Part shown: in pieces, positions 46,275 through 57,005 of the stretch
Layout: every line of letters starts with the position of its first letter
Numbering within the stretch: the first letter of the stretch is position 1
DNA from: Garcia nutans
Taxonomy: Eukaryota; Streptophyta; Magnoliopsida; Malpighiales; Euphorbiaceae
Direction: 5' to 3'
NCBI GenBank assembly: GCA_947685225.1
Contig: CANTUV010000008.1
Span: 46,745,501-46,809,500, forward strand
Length of the DNA: 64,000 nt
Program-made: the position numbers and the translations under genes
Notes under the pieces: model-generated
Databases searched by the model: none
Told to the model about the DNA's origin: nothing
Seen by the model: the letters and a program-made list of their open reading frames with translations, nothing else

Positions 46275-46622
46275 AAATCCTAGCCATTAAATCTAAATGT
46301 GTTGGACAAATCATGGCCATTGAAAATAAACCAAATCCTAGCCATTAAATCCAAATGTGTTGGACAAATCATGGCCATTGAAAATAAACCAAATCCTAGC
46401 CATTAAATCCAAATGTGTTGGACAAATCATGGCCATTGAAAATAAACCAAATCCTAGCCATTAAATCCAAATGTGTTGGACAAATCATGGCCATTGAAAA
46501 TAAACCAAATCCTAGCCATTAAATCCAAATGTGTTGGACAAATCATGGCCATTGAAAATAAACCAAATCCTAGCCATTAAATCCAAATGTGTTGGACAAA
46601 TCATGGCCATTGAAAATAAATA
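46275..46622 (+). repeat. 58-bp unit in six tandem copies
   Basis: AAATCCTAGCCATTAAATCC recurs at 46275, 46333, 46391, 46449, 46507 and 46565, an exact 58-base period with almost no variation (one T in the first copy). Each unit contains two partly similar halves around AGCCATTAAAT and GGCCATTGAAA. Confidence 0.95.
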
Positions 46623-47827
46623 AATTAATTAAATGTAAATTAAATTATAAATAACTAATTATGGTCATCCAAACCCAAGTAAGGATCAAAAAGACACCAC
46701 CATCACCACTTTTCTTCTTCTTTAAGTCGTGCTCCCCCTCCCTTCCATTTTCAAGGAGACAAGTTTCAAGTCCAAGCCATTTCTTAAGTGAAATTCAATA
46801 GGAAATAAGGTAAGATACCATCCTAAGTCTTATTCTTTCATTAGAATTAGGTATTAGGCTATGTTTAGGAAGATTTGATATTATGTTCATGTTGGGAAAG
46901 AATTAGTAAGTTGATGATTATGGTGAAAAATGATAAACTACTTAAAGGAAATGATGTAAATGGTGATTATTAGTAAGAATAAGTAAAGGATTGTTAGAAA
47001 ATCATAAGGTAGCATCATGTTCATATCTAGGGTTTGTTCTTACATATGTGACATATTAAATTCATAGGAAATCAAGGAGATTAGAGAGGAAAGGAAGTGA
47101 AATAGATAAGAAGAGCAAGGAAAAGCAAGGTTTGGTACTTTAACCATTGAACTCCTTTTTGAAAATTTTTCTGTTTTACAATTAGTAAAATGCTGTGACT
47201 TGTATGATTTTTAATTAAATATAGAAAAATTATATTGCGTTGAATTTTGGATATGTTGTTGTTTAATAAGTCTAGTATTTGAGAAAAATAATTTGGAACC
47301 ACCTTGATTGAATTTAATTTACGGAATTTATAAAATTCAGAACTGCTGCCAGGATGCAGGGCAACTGGAGCAGTCTGGTTGGGTGAACTAGTTGACCAAG
47401 ATTTTGTGTCCAGTTTGATCTGAAATTTTAAAGGAATGATTTTAAGATGTAAAACTAAATTATGTAAAAATTTAAGAGTTTTTAGCCAAGTGGATTATTT
47501 TGTACAAATTTTCTAAAACAAGGATCAAGTTGGGTCAAGAACCAGAATTTACTATTCATATGGTCATTTTGCTAATATTCATTTGGTCATTTTTCAAAGG
47601 TAATCCAATTGATTCCTTATGCATATAAATGAGCATAATATGTTATTAAAATGACAAAATATGATATTTCACATTGAAATAATATAAGAAACATAAGTCG
47701 ATAATTGTATAATGCATATTCGATTAAGAAATGGCATGAGAATTTTGGCTCCACTGGGTATCTGGGACAGTACTGAGTACGGTAAGGGTATGATATATCA
47801 TACTATATGCAGTGATGCTTTAATATA

Positions 47828-47984
47828 GGACTTCGGTCCGAGTTATATAGGGTGATGACCCGAGCTATATAGGACTTCGGTCCGAGTTATATAGGGTGAC
47901 GACCCGAGCTATATAGGACTTCGGTCCGAGTTATATAGGGCAATCGCCCGAGTTATATAGGACTCCGGTCCGAGGGCTTCGGCC
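47828..47984 (+). repeat. array of mini-hairpins GGAC-TTCG-GTCC and variants, F3 LTR
   Basis: Eight hairpins in order: GGAC-TTCG-GTCC (47828), GGGT-GATG-ACCC (47850), GGAC-TTCG-GTCC (47872), GGGT-GACG-ACCC (47894), GGAC-TTCG-GTCC (47916), GGGC-AATC-GCCC (47938), GGAC-TCCG-GTCC (47960) and GGC-TTCG-GCC (47975). They are spaced 22 bases apart up to the seventh. C(UUCG)G is a classic extra-stable RNA tetraloop. The second type swaps a T-A for a C-G pair. Confidence 0.9.
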
Positions 47985-48245
47985 ACAGATTCCACAGGGC
48001 TTGGTCCGCAATTTTTTTTAGGGCCACAGCCACAGAATATATATACAGTTGTTTCAGTTAGTTCCTTACCATACGTTAGTCTACCAAATTACCTTGTGGA
48101 GCGAATTGATAAAATGATAATAACTGAATATATGACATGTATGGATTGTTTTTACTGTGATATTATTTTTCAATACGACTCATTGATTTTTTTTAAAGTG
48201 CATTATGCTTTTATAATTATTTTCCGTAATTAGTTAAAGTACCCA

Positions 48246-48284
48246 CTAAGCAATGCTTAGCGAGTTTAGTTTCTTCTAAACTCG
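48246..48284 (+). repeat. hairpin pair H1/H2 in F3 LTR
   Basis: H1 is CTAAGC-AAT-GCTTAG (48246-48260). H2 has a perfect 9-bp stem CGAGTTTAG/CTAAACTCG with a 6-base loop (48261-48284). Confidence 0.8.
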
Positions 48285-48772
48285 TAGGTTATTAGCAAGG
48301 AGCCAGTAGCGAGCAGAAGAGTCCTGCGATCCATCGGTCATCAACAAACTTAGGTGGTGCTCTTTATTTTGTATTTTGGTGTTAGAAACTGGCATGTACT
48401 TATTTGAGCAATACAAAGAGATAACTTGATGTAGCATGTAAATCTAGTAATGTATAATAACTGTATGGTTTTGAATTGAATTGGATTGTGGATATAGAAG
48501 TGTGAACTTTTCTTGCAGGATTGTAGTTGAGGTTATAAGGGTGGATTATTGGGAGTGTACTTGAGTTGAATTGTGAAACAAAATGTTTTTCAAAAATAAG
48601 AAAAATCAGTTTTGGCGACACTTGGGACCACCAATTATAGGGGAATCTCTGGCAAAATTTCTGTAAAATCTGCACTTAAAATTGGCTAAGTAAAATATAT
48701 AGACACAACCATCATGAGATAACAGTCCATCTTGGTCTATAAAAGTAGGCTAAGATGGGGTGTTACACTCAA

Positions 48773-49851
48773 CTTCCCTTTGCAACCCAATCTCAAAATC
48801 TTCTTCCACGGAGACAACTTCAAAAACACTTTATCTCCCACATTGAACTCTATATCCTTCCTCTTCAAATCTGTATAGGATTCATGTTGGTCTGAAGCTG
48901 CTTTCAGACAACCCTAAATCAATTTCACTTTCTCTTCTATTTCTTTAATCAAATCAGGACCAGCCGGTTTACCTTCTCCAACCTCATCCCAACACAAAGG
49001 TGTCCTGCATATCCTGTCATATAAGGCCTCAAAAGGTTCCATCCCAATACTAGACTGATGACTGTTGTTATATGCAAACTCAATCAGTGGCAAGAATCTA
49101 TCCCAACTCCCTATGAAATCAATGATACAACTCCTCAACATATCCACTAGAATTTGTATCACTCTCTCTGACTGCCCATCTATCTAAGGATGGAAAGCAT
49201 TACTAAAATACAATTGAAAACCCAATGCATCCTACAAACTCCTCCAAAATCTTGATGTAAACTAGAGATCTCAGTTTGACACCAAAGAAACTGAGACTCC
49301 ATGCAACCTCACTATCTCACTGATATACAGCTCAGCCAACCTCTCAAGTGAATAATCCATCCAAACTGGAAGAAAATGAGATATCTTCATCATCCGATCA
49401 ACTATCACCCAGATTGCATCATGCTTCTTCTGGGTCAAAGGCAGTGCAGTCACAAAATCCATCGTTATTAGCTCCCATTTCCACTCTGGTACTGATAATG
49501 ACTGAAGCAACCTAGAAGGAACTTAGTGTTCAGCCTTCACTTTCTGGCAAGTGAGACATCTGGACACAAATTCTGCTATGTCCCTCTTCATACCGACCAC
49601 CGGTAATGTTGTTTTAAATCTTGATACATCTTGGTACTACTAGGGTGCATAGCATAAACCGACTAATGTGCTTCCTCTAATATCATCCTCTTTAATCCCG
49701 CATCATCAGGAATGCACAACCTATCTATGTACCATAGACTGCCATCATCTCTCACATGAAAATCTTGACTCTCCCCCTTTTGGCAATCTAACAAAATCTT
49801 CTGGATCTTCTCATCTGCCAACTGGGCTTCCCTAACCTTATCCAACAACAT
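48773..49851 (-). pseudogene. integrase of outer Tekay-type pol
   Basis: On the - strand: N-terminal part from MLLDKVREAQLADEKIQKIL (49851), zinc-finger area to about 49520, then the catalytic core with WKWELITMDFVTALPLTQKK (first catalytic Asp kept). The LVSN motif at 49274-49276 has Asn in place of the second Asp and is followed by a stop. The third residue region GQSERVIQIL (near 49165) keeps its Glu. FAYNNSHQSSIGMEPFEALY follows. Several stops replace Gln or Arg codons. The tail continues beyond the solo LTR at 45866. Confidence 0.88.
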
Positions 49852-49857
49852 TGGTCT

Positions 49858-50395
49858 CTACTGCAACTGAGCCATCAATGAACCATCATCATAAGACTCA
49901 AATCTAGCATGCAACACTCTCAACTCAACAAGCAACGAGAGTGAATAAGCAGTCAAACCTACCAAAGACTTCTGACTTAAGGCATCAGCAACAACATTTG
50001 CCTTATCAGGATGATAATCAATCAAATAGTCATAGTCTTTAATCAACTCTAGCCATCATCTCTGCTGAAGATTTAGCTCTCTCTAAACACCCAGATACTT
50101 CAAACTCTTGTAATTAGTATAAATGAATCATTTCTCCCTATACGAGTAATGCCGCCAAATCTTTAATGCAAAAACTATGGCTGCTTACTCCAAATCATGA
50201 GTCGGGTAATTCAACTCATATGGCTTCAACTGTCGAGATGCATCAGTAATTACTCTACCCTCCTATATCAGAATACAACCTAAACCACTATGTGAAGCAT
50301 CACTGTAAATCACATATGGTTTACCTTCCACAAGCAGGAGTAAGAACAGGAGCCTGAGTCAACATCTCCCTCAGCAACACAAAACTCGCCTGACA
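49858..50395 (-). pseudogene. RNase H domain of outer Tekay-type pol
   Basis: The end of the domain is clear: DYDYLIDYHPDKANVVADAL (about 50040-49980), matching the conserved final Asp motif of gypsy RNase H, which removes RNA from the RNA-DNA hybrid. The upstream half is full of stops, mostly where Gln or Trp codons are expected. Confidence 0.78.
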
Positions 50396-51190
50396 CTAAT
50401 ATGTCGACACAAATCTAACTCCTTTCCAAAGAAATCTGGTGAGTGGTGTAGTTATCATAGAAAAACCCTTCATAAACCAACAATAATAGCCTATAAAACC
50501 CAGAAAACTTCTAACCTTTGTCATAGTCTTCGGTGGACTCCAATTCAAGATAGCCTCAACTTTACTCGGATTAACTCTAATACCCTCTACTGATGCCACA
50601 TGACTGAGAAAAGCCACCTGATCAAGCCAAAACTCATAATTAGACAGCTTGGCATACAACTGCTTCTCTCTCAAAGTCTACAGTACAATATGCAAATGCT
50701 TGCCATAATCTTCCTCATTATGCGAATACAATAGAATATCATCAATGAAGACCACCACAAACTGATCTAAGTATGATCTAAATGCCCTGCTCATCAAATC
50801 CATAAATGTTGCTAGTGCATTCGTCAATCCAAAGGGCATCACCAGAAACTAATAATGCCCACACCTCGTGTCGATGGATGTCTTGGGTACATCTACATCT
50901 CTAACTCTCAACTAATGGTACCCTGATCTCAGATCAATATAAGAGTATACTGCTGCTTCCTTCAACTAATCAAGGAGATCATCTATCAGAGCTAATGGAT
51001 ACTTATTCTTGATGGTCACCTTATTTAAATGCCTATAATTAAAACATAATCTCAAGGTGCCATCCTTCATCTTCACAAACAAAACAAGTGCTCCCTATGA
51101 AGACACACTAGGGAGAATAAACCTTTTATTAAGCAACTCTTGTAACTGCACCTTCAACTTCTTTAATTCTGCAGGAGCCATCTGATAAGG
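50396..51190 (-). pseudogene. reverse transcriptase of outer Tekay-type pol
   Basis: Motifs in order on the - strand: PYQMAPAELKKLKVQLQELL, LCFNYRHLNKVTIKNKYPL, YIDLRSGYH followed by a stop, VMPFGLTNALATFMD, and the active site FVVVFIDDILLYS (Asp-Asp codons within 50735-50749). The thumb/connection motif SFLGFIGYYCWFMKGF comes last. At least four in-frame stops occur. Confidence 0.88.
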
Positions 51191-51479
51191 GGTAATGGAG
51201 ATAAGAGTGGTACCAGGCAACAAATCAATACTAAACTCCACCTCTCTCTCAGGAGGTACCCCTGGCAACTCATTAAGGAAAATATCTGGAAATTAGGCAA
51301 CTGTAGGTATACTGTCAAGCTGGGACTCCACTACTCTGGTACCTACCACATGAGTAAGAAATGCCTCACATCCCTTTCGAATCATTCTCCTAGCTGACAC
51401 AGCTGAAATAAACATGGATGAAAGATGTCTCTGCTCACTAGATACCACCACATACCTACCATCACATGTTCTCAGGGTA

Positions 51480-51800
51480 ACATATTTTCACTGACAGTCT
51501 ACTGCAACTCCATGTCTAGATAACCAATCCATGCCTAGAATCATATCATACTTCCTGAAAGGAATCCCAATTAGGTCACTGAGAAACTCCTCATCTTGAA
51601 CAATAACTGGACTATCTCGGTGCATCCTGCTAACAACAACATTGTGCCCTAAAGGATTTGTAACCAAAACATAAAGTCCAAAGGACTTGTAATGCAAATC
51701 ACTCACAGGCAGTATGGATGCACTGATATATGAATAAGTCGATCAATGTAAGAACTAAAGTACCAAATAAAGTAAAAGTATCGACTATAACAGATAAAGT
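51480..51800 (-). pseudogene. aspartic protease of outer Tekay-type element
   Basis: The C-terminal half is readable from 51706: VVVSRMHRDSPVIV, then IPFRKYDMILGMDWLSRHG (the ILGMDWL motif of gypsy proteases). The active-site stretch near 51730-51760 is damaged: STYSYIS is recognisable but the catalytic Asp-Ser-Gly is not in frame. Confidence 0.75.
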
Positions 51801-51849
51801 ATCTGGCTGCCCCTACATCACATAAACCTATTGTGATGGCCCTGCATCC

Positions 51850-52246
51850 TCTAGTCTACTCCCTATTGTAGAACCTCCTCTTTGACCAGACCTTGATCGA
51901 CCACCTCTTCCAAAACCTTTACCATCACGACCCCCTCTAACACACTGGGTTTAGAAGCTGCTGTATCTATCTGTCATCTGGTGGCTCTGAATAATCTCTG
52001 ACAAAATGGTTTGGTAATTCACATTTGTAACACACTGTTGGTGCACCTGTCCTTCAGCAAACACCCCCATGTGCCACAATGAACATAGGTAGGTGGAGCA
52101 TACCTTTGACTCACTGGGGTCAGAGCACTAGCCACTAAGGTTGCAAGTCTCTATCTCTGCCTCTGCTATTGTGATGACCTGCTAGACTATCCCTGGCTCC
52201 TACTGAACCTCTGAGGATAACCCCCTCGGCCTCTCTTCACTGATGA
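51850..52246 (-). pseudogene. C-terminal part of gag, outer Tekay-type element
   Basis: The Gly/Arg-rich sequence GKGFGRGGRSRSGQRGGS (about 51930-51875) and a degenerate zinc-knuckle stretch near 52060 fit the end of a Tekay gag. It was separated from its N-terminal part (61913-62713) by insertion of the inner element at 52247-61907. Confidence 0.65.
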
Positions 52247-52748
52247 TGTAACACCCCTTCCCGACCTACATGTGTAAGCCGAGAAGAGGTGCCACACTAT
52301 CCAAATGTTGCTACCAATTTTACTTAGTCAAATTTTTATTCTGATTTTACAGAAATTTTGCCAGAGGTTCGTCTAGAAATTTGGATCCCAAGTGTCGAAA
52401 AAACTTGTTTTTCTGATTTTTGAAAACATTTTACACAGACCAATATGAATACCATCAAATTTACTGCACTCCCAATGAATCCACCTTATACCCTCAACTA
52501 CAAACCTGCAAGAAGAGTTCACACTCCTAATACAAATTAAAGTAGAGGTTTCTTATTATTACATACTACTACCGTATGGTATAACATAGAAATTCTCAAT
52601 CTTATATTTTCATATACATGCCACAACTAGCCAACTCATAATATAGGAAATGAAAGGCTACTCTGAGGTGCTGCGTTGTGTTGTGCTGCTTGATGCTAAT
52701 CACCGAAATCTACTGCTCCGAACCAACGAGTCAAGAAAACTCAACTCG

Positions 52749-52766
52749 CTGAGCGTTGTCGCTCAG
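52749..52766 (-). repeat. hairpin H1 in F4 LTR
   Basis: CTGAGCG-TTGT-CGCTCAG on the + strand. Compared with F1 and F3 (CTAAG/CTTAG), both members of one base pair have changed. A copy lies at 59427-59444 in the other LTR. Confidence 0.75.
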
Positions 52767-52967
52767 TGGGTACTTTACCAATAAAAATAAAAGTAGTATA
52801 TGAAAGTATTCGAAATCAAAGGAAATAATTAAATCCACAATCAACCAACTTTATACCAATAGAAATCGTGATACATTCAGTGTGATATGCTTTCAATAAT
52901 GTAAAATCATAATTCAAACTCATTAGCATTATATAGTTTAACGAAAAATAATATGTCTTTGATTCAG

Positions 52968-53225
52968 GCTCTACTGGTATATAGGGAACCATAGTGATAA
53001 GGCAGTGGGCCTCCCCACTGTAACATAGGTGGCCCTCACCACCGATATCAAATCACAGGAATGGGCCTCCCCATCCTGGTTAACCAATGGGCCTCCCCAT
53101 TGGCTTCAGTGGCCTCACCACTGAATAAAATATCATATCACAATAATGAGCAGTATTGCATGCGTTAGTATAGTGCACCATACCCTTATCTACCACTCCC
53201 ACTATCCAGTAGAGCAAAAAGGTTA
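52968..53225 (-). repeat. five-hairpin array with constant CCTC loop, F4 LTR
   Basis: Hairpins on the + strand: CAGTGGG-CCTC-CCCACTG (53003), GGTGG-CCCTCA-CCACC (53028), ATGGG-CCTC-CCCAT (53061), CCAATGGG-CCTC-CCCATTGG (53084) and CAGTGG-CCTCA-CCACTG (53107). Loops are constant and stems vary. The array is enclosed by a 10-base inverted repeat GCTCTACTGG (52968-52977) / CCAGTAGAGC (53216-53225). Confidence 0.9.
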
Positions 53226-54360
53226 AAATGATTCAATTTAAGTCTCAAACCTCATTTTAGAATGATTCAAGAAATCAATTTAAATTCTCATTGAGCTTTG
53301 CCATTTATACTGCGCACAACTTTCTTTGGTCAAACCGTTACTCTTTTTCACATATTTAACATCCACAATAAACATATCAAACATTTCAAAGCATTCCTCA
53401 AAAGATCACAAATTGACCAAATGAATAGTATTGCGGCGAGAAAAATTGGCAACGCAAAATGGCATGACCACATGAATAGTAAAATCTGGGTTTTCGTCAA
53501 AATTTCAGTCCACTTCAGTTATGCATTTGACCAAGTAAATGATCTTATTTTTCGCTGAACTTTTACAAAAAACTTATTTCATATGTTGACTAATTGCATG
53601 TAAAATTTCGTTGAAAAGTTCATTCATTAACTTCCTCAAACAATTGCCACAAAAAGATCCAGAAAGCTGTCATTTTGGGACCATTTCGGCCCAAACATAT
53701 GAAATACATAGGATAGTTTATTTTTCTTTTACAAATCAATATGAAGGCTTCTTTAATAGTAAAGTGAAGATTCAAACACTTCCCTTTGATAACTTTTGCA
53801 TGTTTAACTCAAATCAAACTAATTAAAGTCCAAAACAACTTCCCAAATCAACTTGCCAAATTTTCTCAAAACATTTGGTTTCAATTAAATTTAAATAACC
53901 CAAATTAATTATTCAAAGGTAAAGTACCAAACCTTATTTCTTTAACTCCTCTTAGCTTTTCCTTCTTCTCCTTCTTTAATTCTTTATTTCTCCTTCAATC
54001 AATTCAAGATACAACATAAACCTTAGAAATTCAAAATAATAAGTTATCCTCCATTTCTTTTCTAACCGAAACCCTAATCCAACCTTATTAATCTTTATAC
54101 ATCTTGATTCTTCCATTTAATCAATTAATCTCATCACTTACTTAATATGTTTCCAATTCCACATAAAGACTCTAATTTCCAATCTCCCCATGAATATATA
54201 AATACCTAATTTTGATACTAAAATTAAAGTCTACATACTTGAAAACCTTAGAACTTACCTTAAAAATCAAATTTGGAGAAACTTGGAAGTCCTTTAGTGT
54301 TTCCCTTTGTTGGCCGAAATTTGTAAGTGGAAAAGAGAGAAATTGGTTCTTCATTTCACA

Positions 54361-54370
54361 TATATTTATA
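54361..54370 (-). promoter_or_regulatory. candidate TATA box of F4 LTR
   Basis: On the - strand, GTATATAAATATATG lies about 860 bases into the LTR and about 100 bases upstream of a donor-like AAG/GTAAGT (54255-54260). If used, the hairpin array lies within the transcribed leader. Confidence 0.4.
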
Positions 54371-55228
54371 TACAAAGGAAATGATGATCACCTTATGTGT
54401 TGGATAAATCCTTTAAGACCACTTGTCCACCTTTCTCTTTCTTCATTTAATACTCATGCTAAATGGTTACTTTTGATTGGCCAACATTAGATTTTTATAG
54501 TTTTCTTTTCCTTTACTTCTTTCCACTTGTCCCTCTTCCCATAGGATATCATAAAGTTGTCCCGGGTTACCCATCCGGTCCCGACACGAAACCGGGCCCA
54601 CTTTACGTTCCGGCGATTAATCGGTAATATCTTTTAAACCGTATAGTTCCACGAGTCAAACTACATATAGTTTTGATCCTCTCGACCTCTACTTTCTATT
54701 TATAAGGTCTATTTTAGGTTTCCAAGTCATTTTGAAAAATTACCGATAAGCCCTCAACTTTTTACAAAATTCCCTTTAGGTCCTATTTTTGCTCGAGTTT
54801 TCTCCGGCTTTGTTTCTACTAGCGATTGTTTCATATTTAACCCCTCGCCATTCTCTACGTACTCACGTTTTATTTCCTACCCTAAATTCATGTATAACTT
54901 TAATTAATAATGACCAAAATGCCCCTAGTCAACATTTCTCCGTTTTTCTTTAACGGGACATTTTCTGGAAAAACCGTTACACGTCGTTACGATCTGATTT
55001 TTCTCTACACTCCATTTTTGGAATCTGTTATATGCACTATTAAGAACATCCGGTGCAACTTTTTTTTTTGAAATTACATCTACGTACCCAAAACTTTTGA
55101 AAATTACAATTAGGTCCCTTTGGTCATACAACCTTATCTAGGGCTGTTATCAAGAATTATCTTCTCCTTTCCCCTTCTCTCGCTATGCACGTAACTACTC
55201 TGCATAAATGTGGTAGGTGGATGTGACA

Positions 55229-55263
55229 GTTCCTTCCTCGTTATTTAGGCTTCGTCCCGAAGC
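55229..55263 (-). promoter_or_regulatory. polypurine tract and pre-PPT hairpin, inner element
   Basis: On the - strand, GCTTCG-GGA-CGAAGC (55263-55249) overlaps the last codons of pol. It is followed by AACGAGGAAGGAAC, the polypurine tract, which directly precedes the LTR. Confidence 0.78.
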
Positions 55264-56455
55264 TCATCAAGTGAGAACAAATATGGGTATTGCTTCCTCA
55301 TAGTTTCTTCGCATTCCCATGTAGCTTCTTCTACTTTGTGATTCCTCCAAAGCACTTTGACCAATGGGATCTTCTTATTCCGCAATTCTTTGATTTCCCG
55401 TGCTAGAATTTCTACCGGCTCTTCCTCATATGTCAGTTCAGGCTGAATCTCGATGTCTTGAACTTGTATGACGTGGGTTGGATCTGAACGATACCTCCTT
55501 AGCATCGAAACGTGGAAAACATCATGTATTTTGCTCGATTTGGGTGGTAACGCCAACTGGTAAGCTACCGGACCTACCCGTTTAATAATCTCATAAGGTC
55601 CGATGAATCTAGGGCTTAGCTTGCCTTTTTGTTTAAATGGTAACACTTTCTTCCAAGGAGAGACTTTGAGGAATACTCTGTCGCCTACCTCAAACTGTAT
55701 GTCTTTCCTTTTTAGATCCGCGTATGATTTTTGCCTGTCCGCCGCTGCTTTTAATCGGTCTCGAATGATTTCTACCTTCTCTTCAGTTTTCTTAACTATG
55801 TTTGGCCCCAACATCTTTTCCTCACTCAATTTTGTCCAGCAAGCTGGAGTTCTGCATTTTTGACCATACAGTGCTTTGTAAGGTGCCATTTGTATGCTGG
55901 ATTGATAACTGTTGTTGTACGCGAATTCCATTAAGCTTAGGTGTTTGTCCCAGCTACCTTTAAATTATAAAACGCACGCCCTCAGCATATCTTCCAAGAT
56001 CTGGATTACCCTCTTTGACTGTCCGTCCGTTTGTGGATGAAACGACGTACTCTAGTCCGATCGAGTTCCCAAAGTCGTTTGGAACTTTTGCCAAAAGTTC
56101 GACGTAAAGTGTAGATCTTTTTCCCATATGATTGATGTTAGACTCCATGAAGTCATACAATCTCTTTAATGTACAAGTCCGCTAACTTATCCAGGGAGTA
56201 GTCCATCCTTACTGGTAAGAATTGAGCTAACTTAGTTAGCTGGTCTACTATCACCCATATTGCATCATGTTTGTCTCTTGTCATTGGTAGTCCCGCCACA
56301 AAATCTTTAGCTATGCGATCCCATTTCCATGTTGGAATCATAATAGGTTGTAGAAGTCCCGAGGGTAGTTGATGTTCTACCTTTACTTGTTGGCAGGTTA
56401 AACATTTCGCCACGTAATCTACCACATCTCTCTTGATCCCTGGCCACTAATAACA
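55245..56455 (-). pseudogene. integrase and chromodomain of inner Tekay-type pol
   Basis: On the - strand: zinc finger end YVAKCLTCQQVKVEHQLPSG, core WKWDRIAKDFVAGLPMTRDK (first Asp kept), frame changes around 56160-55935, the GQSKRVIQILEDML motif near 56013 with Lys where the catalytic Glu belongs, then FAYNNSYQSSIQMAPYKALY. A clean open C-terminal part (55931-55245) ends in the chromodomain-like KVLWRNHKVEEATWECEETM and the final residues LRDEA. It joins the RT directly at about 56455, without any RNase H. It cannot integrate. Confidence 0.9.
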
Positions 56456-57005
56456 TTCTTTCAAATCCAATACTGCTTCTACCTTCTTAGAATCAACTCT
56501 TATTCCTTCCGCCGATACAATATGTCCTAAAAAGGCCACTTCTTCTAACCAAAATTCACACTTGCTGAATTTGGCGTATAACTGCTTCTCCCTCAATGTT
56601 TGTAATACGATTCTCAAGTGCCGGTCATGATCCTCTGCATGCTTTGAATAAACCAATATGTCATCGATGAATACCACGACAAATTGGTCCAAATAAGGAT
56701 GGAAAATCCGGTTCATCCAATCCATGAATACCGCAGGTGCATTCGTGAGCCCAAAAGGCATTACGATAAACTCATAATGTCCATATCAGGTTCTGAATGT
56801 AGTCTTTGGTATATCTTCATCTTTAATCTTCAGTTGATGATAGCCGGATCGCAGATCAATCTTTAAAAAAAACTCTCACACCTTTCAATTGATCAAATAA
56901 ATCGTCTATCCGGAGTAGCGGGTATTTATTCTTAATCGTAAGCTTATTTAACTGCCGATAATCCACACATAGTCTTAGGGACCCATCTTTCTTTTTCACG
57001 AACAG
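56447..57005 (-). pseudogene. reverse transcriptase fragment of inner Tekay-type pol
   Basis: On the - strand it starts inside the fingers domain at VKKKDGSLRLCVDYRQLNK (about 57000). It continues through DLRSGYHQLK, a stop after YGHYEF, MPFGLTNAPAVFMDWMNRIF and the active site FVVVFIDDILVYSKH (about 56690-56650). It breaks at KVEAVLDLKECY (56447). The N-terminal RT part and the connection domain are deleted. Frame changes occur near 56870. Confidence 0.88.

Larger units (their letters stand above)
45867..48767 (+). mobile_element. solo LTR, family F3 (2901 bp), with target duplication CTCAA
   Basis: It runs from TGTCACATCCC to GGGTGTTACA between perfect 5-base repeats CTCAA (45862-45866 and 48768-48772). 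It sits inside the integrase of the outer element. No primer site, polypurine tract or second LTR is present, so it is a solo LTR. Its ends resemble the F4 LTRs at 52247 and 58925. It contains a 58-bp tandem array, a tetraloop hairpin array and the H1/H2 pair. Confidence 0.92.
52247..55228 (-). mobile_element. 3' LTR of inner Tekay-type element (2982 bp, family F4)
   Basis: On the + strand it runs from TGTAACACCCC to GTGGATGTGACA and is nearly the same as 58925-61907. It is flanked at left by GATGA (52242-52246), repeated at 61908-61912. The LTR pair differs by only about one or two bases per hundred by eye, so this is the youngest complete insertion in the window. Confidence 0.94.
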
